DNA of 34,029 nucleotides, from the NCBI GenBank assembly GCA_036394195.1, contig DASWFO010000080.1:1-34029 (forward strand), given 5' to 3'. A program made the translations under genes and the position numbers. Positions 1 through 6,276 of the stretch are shown piece by piece. This DNA is from DATJPD01 sp036394195. GTDB taxonomy: Bacteria; Pseudomonadota; Alphaproteobacteria; CACIAM-22H2. Positions within the stretch are counted from its first letter, which is position 1, and the number at the start of each line of letters is the position of its first letter. The notes beneath the pieces are model-generated. The model was not told the origin of the DNA. It searched no databases and saw only the letters and a program-made list of their open reading frames with translations.

Positions 1-35
1 CTGACAGATGATAGCCAGTGCAGGACATCCTCAGT

Positions 36-132
36 CGTCACCCCGGCCAAGCGGCGCAGCCGCGCGAGCCGGGGTCCATGCTGCCACGGGCGAGATGGAC
101 CCCGGATCTCGCTTCGCTCGTCCGGGGTGACG
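36..132. repeat. Nested palindromic repeat, family 1
   Basis: The outer arms cgtcaccccgg (36-46) and ccggggtgacg (122-132) are exact reverse complements. An inner pair, ccggggtccat (69-79) and atggaccccgg (95-105), also matches exactly. The right half closely resembles 23533-23574, so this is a dispersed family. Elements of this kind (CCCCGG...CCGGGGTGACG) are common between genes of alphaproteobacteria. Transcribed, it would fold into a long hairpin. Confidence 0.8.
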
Positions 133-297
133 AGGGAAAAAAGGAGCGGGCCTCATCTGTTGGCATCGATGCTCGGCTTCGATTTGGGATGACTCGACAA
201 AAGCCTTGCACCCAAGATGGGCGGAAAACCGCGTACGCCATGCATTTGAGCCTGAATTCACGCGGCGCCTCAGTCATTTCTAAAAACCATTGCAGCA

Positions 298-323
298 TTG
301 CACGGGTTTTGGAGTGATATAAT
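298..323 (+). promoter_or_regulatory. Possible promoter for the lipoprotein array
   Basis: A perfect TATAAT at 318-323 sits about 65 bases before the first lipoprotein gene. The nearest -35-like words are TTGCAC at 298-303 (14-base spacer, too short) and TTGCAG at 290-295 (22-base spacer, too long). The -10 is good but the -35 is doubtful. Confidence 0.35.
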
Positions 324-388
324 ACCGTCGCAACCGACCCACTAATGATTGATCCCAACTCCAAACCCGAACAACATCAGGCTCTACA

Positions 389-586
389 ATGACTGGCATC
401 GCTCGCATCCTTCGGTTCGCCATCCCGGCGCTGGCTCTGTTGACCGCGGCCTGCACCAATCCTCCGGCAACCGACCCATCGGCGTCCGGAACCGAGACGA
501 CGGCGCCGAACGCGAACAATCCCTACGCGCGGGATCCGATGGATCCCAACATGAACCCGCATTACATGCGGGGCAGTCGTCACTGA
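389..586 (+). CDS. Micro-lipoprotein, tandem paralogue 1
   Basis: This is a 65-aa predicted lipoprotein. Residues 1-21 form a signal peptide with Arg6 and Arg9 and a hydrophobic core, ending in the lipobox LTAAC with the modified cysteine at 22. The residue after Cys is Thr, not Asp, which favours sorting to the outer membrane. The mature part of 44 aa is low in complexity (Pro, Thr, Ser, Asn, Asp) and ends in the signature NNPYARDPMDPNMNPHYMRG, shared with three paralogues downstream. I recognise no named family and no enzymatic motif. Its ribosome binding site (agg near 378) is weaker than in the other copies, and it lacks their leader sequence. It is probably the first gene of the array, behind the TATAAT at 318. 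Function unknown; a periplasmic or envelope structural or stress role is only a guess. Confidence 0.8.
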   Translation: MTGIARILRFAIPALALLTAACTNPPATDPSASGTETTAPNANNPYARDPMDPNMNPHYMRGSRH

Positions 587-681
587 AAAACGTCAGCCTT
601 TAAGCCCCGGGCGCGCGGACATGGCAACCGGGCGGCACCTCCGCACGTAGCGGCGAGAACGGGCCCGAATCTGTCCAGCTG

Positions 682-731
682 AATCACGCTCTATCGCGTG
701 ATTGTCGACCGCTTGGCTGCCTTCGGGCAGC
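682..731 (+). other. Two hairpins between lipoprotein copies 1 and 2
   Basis: AATCACGC (682-689) pairs with GCGTGATT (696-703) around a 6-base loop. GCTGCC (716-721) pairs with GGCAGC (726-731) around TTCG, a very stable tetraloop when closed by C-G. Neither is followed by a T-run, so they are more likely RNA-stability or processing structures than intrinsic terminators. Confidence 0.5.
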
Positions 732-809
732 AACGCCCTCGAATGAATCTCGGGCATTCACCCGTGACGAGAATGCATTTCGCGCATTCCGTGGCGGCGC
801 CATATCCGT

Positions 810-834
810 GGTGGGCGACGACAGCGCCCTCACC
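810..834 (+). promoter_or_regulatory. Leader hairpin ahead of lipoprotein copy 2
   Basis: GGT and GGGCG (810-817) pair with CGCCC (825-829) and ACC (832-834), leaving a two-base bulge. The hairpin follows a conserved CCATAT-CGT word and precedes CCAACC and the ribosome binding site GAGGT (843-847). Structures at the same place precede copies 3 and 4. Confidence 0.45.
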
Positions 835-854
835 CCAACCATGAGGTCCTTCCC

Positions 855-1067
855 ATGACCGATACTGCCCGTCTCCTTCGCTTCGCCGTGCCGGCGCTGG
901 GTCTCCTGGCTGCCGCCTGCACCAATCACCCGTCGAGCAACACGGCGGCCTCGCACGCGAACCCGCCGGGCGTCACCAATACGGCTCCGAACGTGAACAA
1001 CCCGTATGCCACCGATCCGTTGGATCCCAACATGAACCCGGAATATATGCGGGGTGATCATCGCTGA
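855..1067 (+). CDS. Micro-lipoprotein, tandem paralogue 2
   Basis: A 70-aa predicted lipoprotein, the longest of the four. Signal peptide residues 1-21, lipobox LAAAC, modified Cys22, followed by Thr-Asn (no inner-membrane retention signal). The mature chain starts TNHPSSNT, has a short Ser/Ala/His/Pro linker, and ends in APNVNNPYATDPLDPNMNP then EYMRG, nearly the same as copies 1 and 3. The start is fixed by GAGGT seven bases upstream. A five-codon mini-frame beginning at 841 ends in a TGA overlapping this ATG; it is probably a by-product of the ATGAGGT ribosome-binding sequence. Function unknown; the four clearly arose by tandem duplication. Confidence 0.85.
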   Translation: MTDTARLLRFAVPALGLLAAACTNHPSSNTAASHANPPGVTNTAPNVNNPYATDPLDPNMNPEYMRGDHR

Positions 1068-1145
1068 GAACACCGCCCGATGAATCTCTGGCATGCGCCC
1101 GTGAGGAGAATGCATTTCCCTCATTCCCTCCGCCGGCCCATGTGC

Positions 1146-1173
1146 GTGGGGGGCGGCGACCGCCGCCCCCCAC
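1146..1173 (+). promoter_or_regulatory. Leader hairpin ahead of lipoprotein copy 3
   Basis: GTGGGGGGCGGCG (1146-1158) is the exact reverse complement of CGCCGCCCCCCAC (1161-1173), so the RNA would form an 11-13 bp GC hairpin ending about ten bases before the ribosome binding site TGAGGT. It holds the same position as the hairpins ahead of copies 2 and 4 but with different paired bases. Confidence 0.6.
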
Positions 1174-1194
1174 TCCAACCCTGAGGTTCTGACA

Positions 1195-1392
1195 ATGACT
1201 CGGTTTCTTCGCTATGCCGTGCCGGCGCTGGGTCTCCTGGCCGCCGCCTGCACCAACCATCCGTCCAGCAACACCAACGCCTCGACGAACCCGCCCGCCG
1301 TCACCAGCACGGCGCCGAACGTGAACAATCCCTATGCCACGGACCCGATGGACCCCGACATGAACCCGCATGAAATGCGGGGGATTCACTGA
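1195..1392 (+). CDS. Micro-lipoprotein, tandem paralogue 3
   Basis: A 65-aa predicted lipoprotein. The signal peptide is shorter (residues 1-18), with lipobox LAAAC and modified Cys19. The mature part begins TNHPSSNT exactly as in copy 2 and ends in NNPYATDPMDPDMNPHEMRG. Copies 2 and 3 are the closest pair in both coding and upstream sequence, so theirs is probably the most recent duplication. TGAGGT lies about ten bases before the start. The gene is followed by a GC hairpin at 1413-1436 that is repeated almost base for base after copy 4. Function unknown. Confidence 0.85.
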   Translation: MTRFLRYAVPALGLLAAACTNHPSSNTNASTNPPAVTSTAPNVNNPYATDPMDPDMNPHEMRGIH

Positions 1393-1412
1393 GCACCATC
1401 CGCCTATAAGCC

Positions 1413-1436
1413 CCGGTCGCGGCCCACCGCGACCGG
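1413..1436. terminator. GC hairpin after lipoprotein copy 3
   Basis: CCGGTCGCGG and CCGCGACCGG form a perfect 10-bp stem around CCCA. The same 24 bases recur at 1794-1817 after copy 4, and a degenerate version follows copy 1 near 605-640. There is no T-run, so termination is uncertain; protection of the 3' end is an alternative. Confidence 0.5.
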
Positions 1437-1514
1437 ACGGCGCCTCGCCAGACCCCGTCGTCATGCACGGTTTTCGCAGTGATGTACAAGCACCGGCGCC
1501 GGCGATCCCCCATA

Positions 1515-1543
1515 TGCGTCGGGAGCGGCGAAAGCGGCTCGCA
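1515..1543 (+). promoter_or_regulatory. Leader hairpin ahead of lipoprotein copy 4
   Basis: GAGCGGC (1523-1529) can pair with GCGGCTC (1534-1540) around a GAAA tetraloop with one G-G mismatch. TGCG (1515-1518) and CGCA (1540-1543) offer a partly competing outer pairing. The conserved word CCATATGCGT precedes it, and CCAACCATGAGGT with the ribosome binding site follows. Confidence 0.4.
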
Positions 1544-1565
1544 CTCCAACCATGAGGTTCTTCCA

Positions 1566-1769
1566 ATGACTGGTATGCGTATCCTTTGCTTCGTCGTGCC
1601 GGCGCTGGCTCTCTTGGCGGCCGCCTGCAGCGACGAACACCCGACGACCAACACATCGCCCTACGGCATGCCCGGCGTCAGCAATACGGCTCCGAACGTG
1701 AACAACCCTGACGCCACGGACCCGATGGACCCCGAGATGAATCCGCACGACATGCGGAAGGAAAAATAG
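1566..1769 (+). CDS. Micro-lipoprotein, tandem paralogue 4
   Basis: A 67-aa predicted lipoprotein and the most divergent copy. Signal peptide residues 1-20, lipobox LAAAC, modified Cys21, then Ser-Asp-Glu-His. The tail reads NNPDATDPMDPEMNPHDMRK: the usual Tyr of NNPY is Asp, and the chain ends in KEK instead of Gly plus basic residues. An in-frame start lies 87 bases upstream at 1479, but it would add an Arg-rich segment ahead of the signal peptide. GAGGT eight bases upstream and homology to the other copies fix the start at 1566. Function unknown. Confidence 0.83.
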   Translation: MTGMRILCFVVPALALLAAACSDEHPTTNTSPYGMPGVSNTAPNVNNPDATDPMDPEMNPHDMRKEK

Positions 1770-1793
1770 GTCTGCGTCAGAAGCAGTCGGAAA

Positions 1794-1817
1794 CCGGTCG
1801 CGGCCCACCGCGACCGG
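1794..1817. terminator. GC hairpin between convergent genes
   Basis: A perfect 10-bp stem with a CCCA loop, identical to 1413-1436. It lies between the end of lipoprotein copy 4 and the end of the convergent amidohydrolase gene, so it could serve both. No T-run is present on either strand next to it. Confidence 0.5.
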
Positions 1818-1823
1818 GCGGCG

Positions 1824-2915
1824 CTAGCGCTTGATCTTCAGCAGCCGCGCGGCGTTGCCGCCCATGATCCGCGCCTTGTCATCGCGGCCGAGCTTCGGGA
1901 CGCCGTCGATGAACTCGACCGGCTTGTACATTCCCATGTCGTACGGATAATCGGTACCGAGCAGCACATGGTCGGCGCCATAGGTGTCGATCAGAGTGCG
2001 CAGCATCGTCCGGTCGAAGGTGATGGTGTCGAAGTGGAACTTCTTCAGATATGAAGTCGGCTTCTTCTTGATCGTGAGCCGGCAGTCCGGCCGTGCGCCG
2101 TGGGCGTGGTCCATGCGCGCCGGATAGAACGACAGGAAGCCGCCGCCATGGGCGGTGACGAACTTTAATTTCGGATAGCGGTCCAGCACGCCGTCGAAGA
2201 TCAGATGGCTGACCGCGATCGTCGTCTCCAGCGGGTTGCCGATGACGTTGTTGAAATAATGCCGGGTCAGCCGGTCGGCATGGCTGAAGCCGCCGGGATG
2301 CATGAAGATCACGACGTCGAGCTCCTGCGCCTTGGCGAAGACCTTGTCGAGTCCCAGCGCGTCGTCGGTCAGGTTCTGGCCGTTGACGTTGGTGTTGATC
2401 TCTATGCCGCGAAGCCCCAGCGACTTGACGCAACGCTCGAGCTCGGCGACGGCGAAGTCGGCATTCTGCAGCGGCACCGTGCCCAGTGCCACGAAGCGGT
2501 CCGGCCATTGGGCGACGATCTCGGCCAGGCGGTCGTTGATCTTCCGCGCGAGCTGGCGGCCGAGGTCCGGCTCGGTCCAATAGAAGTACTGGTTCGGGGC
2601 CGGCGACACCGCCTGGATGTCGATGCCCATCTTGTCCATGTCCTTCAGCCGCACCTCGATGGTGGAGAGCTGCGGGGTGCGGTCCTGTGCCTGCTTCTTG
2701 TTCACCTCGCGGGTCGGCGGGTTGGAGAACTTGAACAGCGGCTCGTGCTGAATCGGGTTCAGGTGCGCCACCATCGCCTCGGCGTCGGGGTTGTTGTAGT
2801 GGCAGTGGATGTCGACGCGAAGGCTCTTGTTGCCCTTGCGGACGACGCGGCCGCGGCGAGCCGAGGCGGAGGCGCTGCCGGAGCCCATTCCAGCCGGGGC
2901 GCAGGTGAACATCAT
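1824..2915 (-). CDS. Amidohydrolase (ACMSD-like, Amidohydro_2 family)
   Basis: A 363-aa metal-dependent hydrolase or decarboxylase of the family that includes aminocarboxymuconate-semialdehyde decarboxylase and gamma-resorcylate decarboxylase. The fold's ligands are visible: the HxH pair at 37 and 39 (DIHCH), His206 (IFMHPGG), His256 (TAHGGG) and Asp322 (LGTDYPYD). Length fits the family. Residues 1-30 are an unusual Gly/Ser/Ala/Arg-rich stretch ahead of the barrel. The start is one of two adjacent ATGs. It is the last gene of the minus-strand operon, 23 bases after the LIV ATPase. Known relatives decarboxylate or hydrolyse ring-cleavage acids; the substrate here is unknown, but cotranscription with an uptake system suggests it acts on the imported compound. 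Confidence 0.82.
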   Translation of the reverse strand: MMFTCAPAGMGSGSASASARRGRVVRKGNKSLRVDIHCHYNNPDAEAMVAHLNPIQHEPLFKFSNPPTREVNKKQAQDRTPQLSTIEVRLKDMDKMGIDIQAVSPAPNQYFYWTEPDLGRQLARKINDRLAEIVAQWPDRFVALGTVPLQNADFAVAELERCVKSLGLRGIEINTNVNGQNLTDDALGLDKVFAKAQELDVVIFMHPGGFSHADRLTRHYFNNVIGNPLETTIAVSHLIFDGVLDRYPKLKFVTAHGGGFLSFYPARMDHAHGARPDCRLTIKKKPTSYLKKFHFDTITFDRTMLRTLIDTYGADHVLLGTDYPYDMGMYKPVEFIDGVPKLGRDDKARIMGGNAARLLKIKR

Positions 2916-2938
2916 CGTTTGAGAGTCCTTTTTTTAAG

Positions 2939-3649
2939 TTAGAACACGCCCAGATGCTGGGCGATGAGTGATTGGTTGTCCCGCACGCCGTCCACGCCGC
3001 CGTCGTAGACGACCCGGCCGGTGTTTAGCAGCACCACGTCGTCGGCGATCGCCAGCGACATCTTGATGTTCTGCTCGACCAGCACGATCGACAGCCCCTC
3101 GCCCTTGAGCCGTTCGATGATGCGGCCGACCTCGGCGACGATCTGCGGCGCCAGGCCTTCGGAGGGTTCGTCCATCAGGAGAACGCGCGGATTGCCCATC
3201 AGCGCGCGGCCGATGGCGAGCATCTGCTGCTCGCCGCCGGAGAGCAGTCCTGCCGCCTGGTGCCGGCGTTCCTGCAGCCGCGGGAAGGTGTCGTAGACCC
3301 GCTGCAGCGACCACCGGGCCTGGCCGTTGCCGCGCGCGGCGACGCGCAGGTTCTCGTCTACCGAGAGGTTGCGGAAGACGCGGCGGCCCTGTGGGACCAG
3401 GCCGACGCCCTTGCGCGCGATGCTCTCGGGGGCCAGGCCGGTGATCGCGTCGCCGAACAGCGCGATGGCGCCGTGGCGCGGGCGCAGGAATCCGATCACC
3501 GTGTTGAGGCATGTGGTCTTGCCGGCGCCGTTGCGGCCGAGCAGGGCCAGGAGCCGGCCGGCGTGCAAGGTGAAGCCAACGCCGTGCAGCACATGGCTGT
3601 CGCCGTAATAGGCGTCGATGCTGCCGAGCCGCAGCGCCTCAGTGGCCAA
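2939..3649 (-). CDS. livF: LIV-type ABC transporter ATPase (LivF-like)
   Basis: A 236-aa ATP-binding subunit of a branched-chain amino acid-type importer, acting on the cytoplasmic face with the LivG-type ATPase. Walker A GRNGAGKTT at 38-46, signature LSGGEQQM from 136, Walker B VLLMDEP at 156-162. The switch position reads LVEQN with Gln in place of the usual His, typical of LivF. The length is standard. Its start overlaps the end of the upstream ATPase gene by 11 bases, which indicates translational coupling. LIV-type systems in alphaproteobacteria often carry aromatic acids, amides or other carboxylates, so the name describes the family, not the substrate. Confidence 0.93.
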   Translation of the reverse strand: MATEALRLGSIDAYYGDSHVLHGVGFTLHAGRLLALLGRNGAGKTTCLNTVIGFLRPRHGAIALFGDAITGLAPESIARKGVGLVPQGRRVFRNLSVDENLRVAARGNGQARWSLQRVYDTFPRLQERRHQAAGLLSGGEQQMLAIGRALMGNPRVLLMDEPSEGLAPQIVAEVGRIIERLKGEGLSIVLVEQNIKMSLAIADDVVLLNTGRVVYDGGVDGVRDNQSLIAQHLGVF

Positions 3650-4382
3650 GGTAAACCTCCTTGGTGCGCGGGTCGGCGACGACCTCGGCGCGTGTCCCTT
3701 CGACGATCACCTGCCCGTAATGCAGCACGGTGATCCGCTCGGCATAGGCGAGCGCCACGTCCATGTCGTGCTCGATCATGACGATGGTGACGTCGCGCGG
3801 GATGGTCGTCAGCAGGGCCTGGATGGACTGCCGCTCCTCCTGCGACAGGCCGGCCAGCGGCTCGTCGAGCAGCAGGACGCGCGGCCGCTGCGCCAGCGCC
3901 ATCGCCAGTTCGAGCCGCCGGCGCTCGCCATAGGACGTCTCGGCGACGATGCGCCTCGCCTTGTCGCCCAGGCCCACCCGCGTCAGCGCCTCGGCCGCGG
4001 CGTCGGTGAACGCGCGATAGCGGGTCAGTGGCCGCCACGGGTTCCATCGCGTCGGCGACAGCCCGAGCAGCGACAGCACGACGTTGTGGATGAGCGTCTC
4101 GCGCGGGAACAGGGTCAGGATCTGGTAGGTCCGGGCAAGGCCCAGGTGGATGCGGCGCTGGGTCGGCAGTTTCACCAGGTCCTGGCCGAACAGGCTGACC
4201 GAGCCGGTGTCGGGCCTGAGGTCGCCGGTGATCAGGTTGAACAGGGTGGTCTTGCCGGCGCCGTTCGGACCGATGATCAGGCGCCGCTCGCCCGGCATCA
4301 CCTGCAGCGACACGTCCTGGATCGCTGGCAGGCCGCCGAAGCGCTTGCTGAGGCCGTCGATGCTGAGCGCCGCGGCGGTCAT
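3639..4382 (-). CDS. livG: LIV-type ABC transporter ATPase (LivG-like)
   Basis: A 247-aa ATP-binding subunit, partner of the LivF-like protein. Walker A GPNGAGKTT at 38-46, a degenerate signature (TSYGERRRLE, about 149-158), Walker B VLLLDEP at 169-175 and the switch His205 (IEHD), all as in the LivG family. The C-terminal KEVYLGH is the usual LivG tail. The frame stays open upstream to 5699, but that is shadow over the permease genes. The ATG at 4382 overlaps the permease stop in an ATGA and gives the standard length. It is encoded between the permease and LivF genes in the usual order. Confidence 0.93.
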   Translation of the reverse strand: MTAAALSIDGLSKRFGGLPAIQDVSLQVMPGERRLIIGPNGAGKTTLFNLITGDLRPDTGSVSLFGQDLVKLPTQRRIHLGLARTYQILTLFPRETLIHNVVLSLLGLSPTRWNPWRPLTRYRAFTDAAAEALTRVGLGDKARRIVAETSYGERRRLELAMALAQRPRVLLLDEPLAGLSQEERQSIQALLTTIPRDVTIVMIEHDMDVALAYAERITVLHYGQVIVEGTRAEVVADPRTKEVYLGH

Positions 4383-5344
4383 GACGCTTTCGCCTCGGCC
4401 TTGGGCAGCTTCTGGCCGCGCAGCCGCCGCCATAGCCTGGCACAGCCCGGCACCAGGCCCTCCGGCATGAAGACGACGGTGATCACGAAGATCGCGCCGA
4501 GCAGCGTGTTCCAGCGCTCGACATACGAGCTCACCAGGTTCTTCACCAGCGTGATGACGATGGCGCCGACGATCGGTCCCGAGAACGCGGTGGCGCCGCC
4601 GAGGATGGTCATCAGCAGGACTTCGGCCGATTGCTGCAGGGCCAGCACGTTCGGGCTGACGAACTGGTTGTAATAGACGTAGAGGAGCCCGGCGACGCCG
4701 CCCCAGAACCCCGCCATCACGAAGGCGATGAGCTGGATCATCCACACATGATGGCCGAGCATGCGCATGCGGCGCGGCTGGTCGCGGGCGCCGCGCAGGG
4801 TGGCGCCGAACGGTGAGTGCGCCACGCGCCACAGACAGAAGAATGCGACCCCGAACATGCCGACCGCGAAATAGTAAAACGGGACCGGCTGCGAGATGTC
4901 GATGCCGAGCGGCGCCGGCCGGCTGCCGAGCTTCATGCCGTTGTCGCCGCCGGTGAGGTTGACCCATCGATACGCCATTCCCCAGACGATCTGCCCGAGC
5001 GCCAGGGTGATCATCAGGAAGCCGAGACCGGTCGCGCGCAGCGACAAGACGCCGAAAACGGCCGCGGTCGCGATGGTCAGCAGCAGCGCCAGGATCATCG
5101 CCGCAAGCTGGCCGAGGCCCGCCTGGGTGACGAACCAGGCGCAGGCATAGGCGGCGATGCCGAGATACGCCGCATGACCGAGCGAGGTCATGCCGCCGAA
5201 GCCGACCAGCAGGTTGAGGCTGAGTGCCAGGATCGCGTAGATGAGGATCTGCGAGGACAGGTTGATATAGAAGTCGTTGCCGACGAGCCACGGCACGGCC
5301 AGCAGACCGACGGCGGCAGCGGCGGTGACGGCGAGCCGGTTCAT
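4379..5344 (-). CDS. livM: LIV-type ABC transporter permease (LivM-like)
   Basis: A 321-aa inner-membrane permease with about eight to nine hydrophobic segments. Typical LivM features are the early block ALSLNLLVGFGGMTSLGHAA, the Thr-Gly-Gly-Asp-Asn-Gly loop near 130-135, and the cytoplasmic coupling stretch SPFGATLRGARDQPRRM. The end is basic (RLWRRLRGQKLPKAEAKAS). Both gene borders overlap by four bases (ATGA) with the neighbouring permease and ATPase genes, so translation is coupled. It forms the channel with the LivH-like protein. Confidence 0.93.
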   Translation of the reverse strand: MNRLAVTAAAAVGLLAVPWLVGNDFYINLSSQILIYAILALSLNLLVGFGGMTSLGHAAYLGIAAYACAWFVTQAGLGQLAAMILALLLTIATAAVFGVLSLRATGLGFLMITLALGQIVWGMAYRWVNLTGGDNGMKLGSRPAPLGIDISQPVPFYYFAVGMFGVAFFCLWRVAHSPFGATLRGARDQPRRMRMLGHHVWMIQLIAFVMAGFWGGVAGLLYVYYNQFVSPNVLALQQSAEVLLMTILGGATAFSGPIVGAIVITLVKNLVSSYVERWNTLLGAIFVITVVFMPEGLVPGCARLWRRLRGQKLPKAEAKAS

Positions 5345-6204
5345 CGAAGCGTGCGGCCGAACAGGCCCTGCGGCAGGAAGACCAGGACCAGCACCATCGG
5401 CAGGAAGAGGATGACGTAGGCGAGGTCGGGAAACAGCGCCGTCCCGAAATTATAGACGAAGCCGATGATGAAGCTGCCGACGAAGGCGCCCAGCAGGCTG
5501 CCCACACCGCCCAGGATGACCACGACCAGGGCCAGCGGCAGCATGTCGGCATCCAGGCCCGGATAGGCGGCCATGATCGGTCCGCCGATGACGCCGCCGG
5601 CACCGGCCAGTGCGGCGCCGAGGCAGAAGACGAGGGTGAACAGCCGCGATACCGGGATGCCGATGCCGCGCGCCATCTGCATATCGTCGACACCGGCACG
5701 GATCATCGCCCCCAGCCTAGTGCGGTCCATCAGCAGGTGGAGCAGGATCGCGACGACGACCGCGAGGCCGAGGACGACCAGTCGATAGGTGGGGAATGCC
5801 AGGCCCTCGAAGAAGATCGGCCGGCGCAGCGACAGCGGGGCGGGGATCGGGATCGGGTCGCCGCCCCAGGACAGCAGGCAGATGTCGGCGATGATGAAGG
5901 AGACGCCGAGCGTCACAAGCACTTGGCCCTGTTCGTTGCCGGCCAGCGCCCGCAGGATGAAGCGCTCGAGAATGCCGCCGAGCACGGCCACGGCGAGGCC
6001 GCCGCCGAGGACACCCCACCACAACGTGCCGCCGGTGGCGTTCATCGTGGCGACGCCGAGATAGGCGCCCAGCATGAAAAACGCGCCGTGCGCCAGGTTC
6101 GGCATGCGCATGAGGCCGAAGATGAGCGAAAAGCCGGAGGACAGGAGAAACAGGAGGCCGCCCAGGGCGACGCTGTTGAGCGTCTGGATCACCCAGAACT
6201 GCAT
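5341..6204 (-). CDS. livH: LIV-type ABC transporter permease (LivH-like)
   Basis: A 287-aa inner-membrane permease with about eight membrane segments. The N-terminal half carries the LivH pattern GFSLIFGLMRMPNLAHGAFF, and the coupling region reads DRTRLGAMIRAGVDD then MARGIGIP. An upstream in-frame start at 6261 would put the N-terminus inside a strong palindrome and add a basic tail (MRRRAGAAP), so I prefer the ATG at 6204, which begins MQFWVIQTLNS like other LivH proteins. The ribosome binding site is weak, in keeping with lower output than the binding protein encoded upstream. Confidence 0.92.
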   Translation of the reverse strand: MQFWVIQTLNSVALGGLLFLLSSGFSLIFGLMRMPNLAHGAFFMLGAYLGVATMNATGGTLWWGVLGGGLAVAVLGGILERFILRALAGNEQGQVLVTLGVSFIIADICLLSWGGDPIPIPAPLSLRRPIFFEGLAFPTYRLVVLGLAVVVAILLHLLMDRTRLGAMIRAGVDDMQMARGIGIPVSRLFTLVFCLGAALAGAGGVIGGPIMAAYPGLDADMLPLALVVVILGGVGSLLGAFVGSFIIGFVYNFGTALFPDLAYVILFLPMVLVLVFLPQGLFGRTLR

Positions 6205-6231
6205 CGGCTGTTTCGCTCGCTTCAGTTGGGG

Positions 6232-6266
6232 AGCGGGTGCGGCGCCGGCCCGGCGCCGCACCCGCT
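6232..6266 (-). terminator. Strong palindrome between binding-protein and permease genes
   Basis: AGCGGGTGCGGCGCCGG (6232-6248) and its exact reverse complement (6250-6266) are separated by one base, giving a 16-17 bp GC-rich hairpin in the RNA. It falls right after the binding-protein stop and before livH. There is no T-run. Hairpins in this position commonly stabilise the upstream binding-protein message or attenuate read-through, so the binding protein outnumbers the permease. Confidence 0.7.
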
Positions 6267-6276
6267 GTGAGACCGT

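Larger units (their letters stand above)
1..388. other. Gene-free stretch ahead of the lipoprotein array
   Basis: No convincing gene lies here. An open frame from 18 to 317 has no ribosome binding site and runs through a palindromic repeat, so I treat it as chance. What can be seen is the repeat at 36-132, then unremarkable sequence, then an AT-richer patch at 281-360 that holds a perfect TATAAT and leads to the first lipoprotein gene. Confidence 0.6.

Noticed and set aside
18..317. Open frame of 99 codons in the first gap
   Set aside because: No ribosome binding site, runs through a palindromic repeat, and opposite-strand frames are equally open; composition is not protein-like.
841..858. 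Five-codon leader peptide frame whose TGA overlaps the start of lipoprotein copy 2 (and a similar one at 1552-1569)
   Set aside because: It arises because the ribosome-binding sequence is ATGAGGT; copy 3 has CTGAGGT and no such frame, so it is not conserved.
3639..5699. A 686-codon frame that would fuse a long N-terminal part to the LivG-like ATPase
   Set aside because: The upstream two thirds overlap two clear permease genes in another frame and are Arg/Pro/Ala-rich shadow; the ATPase has its own ATG in an ATGA overlap.
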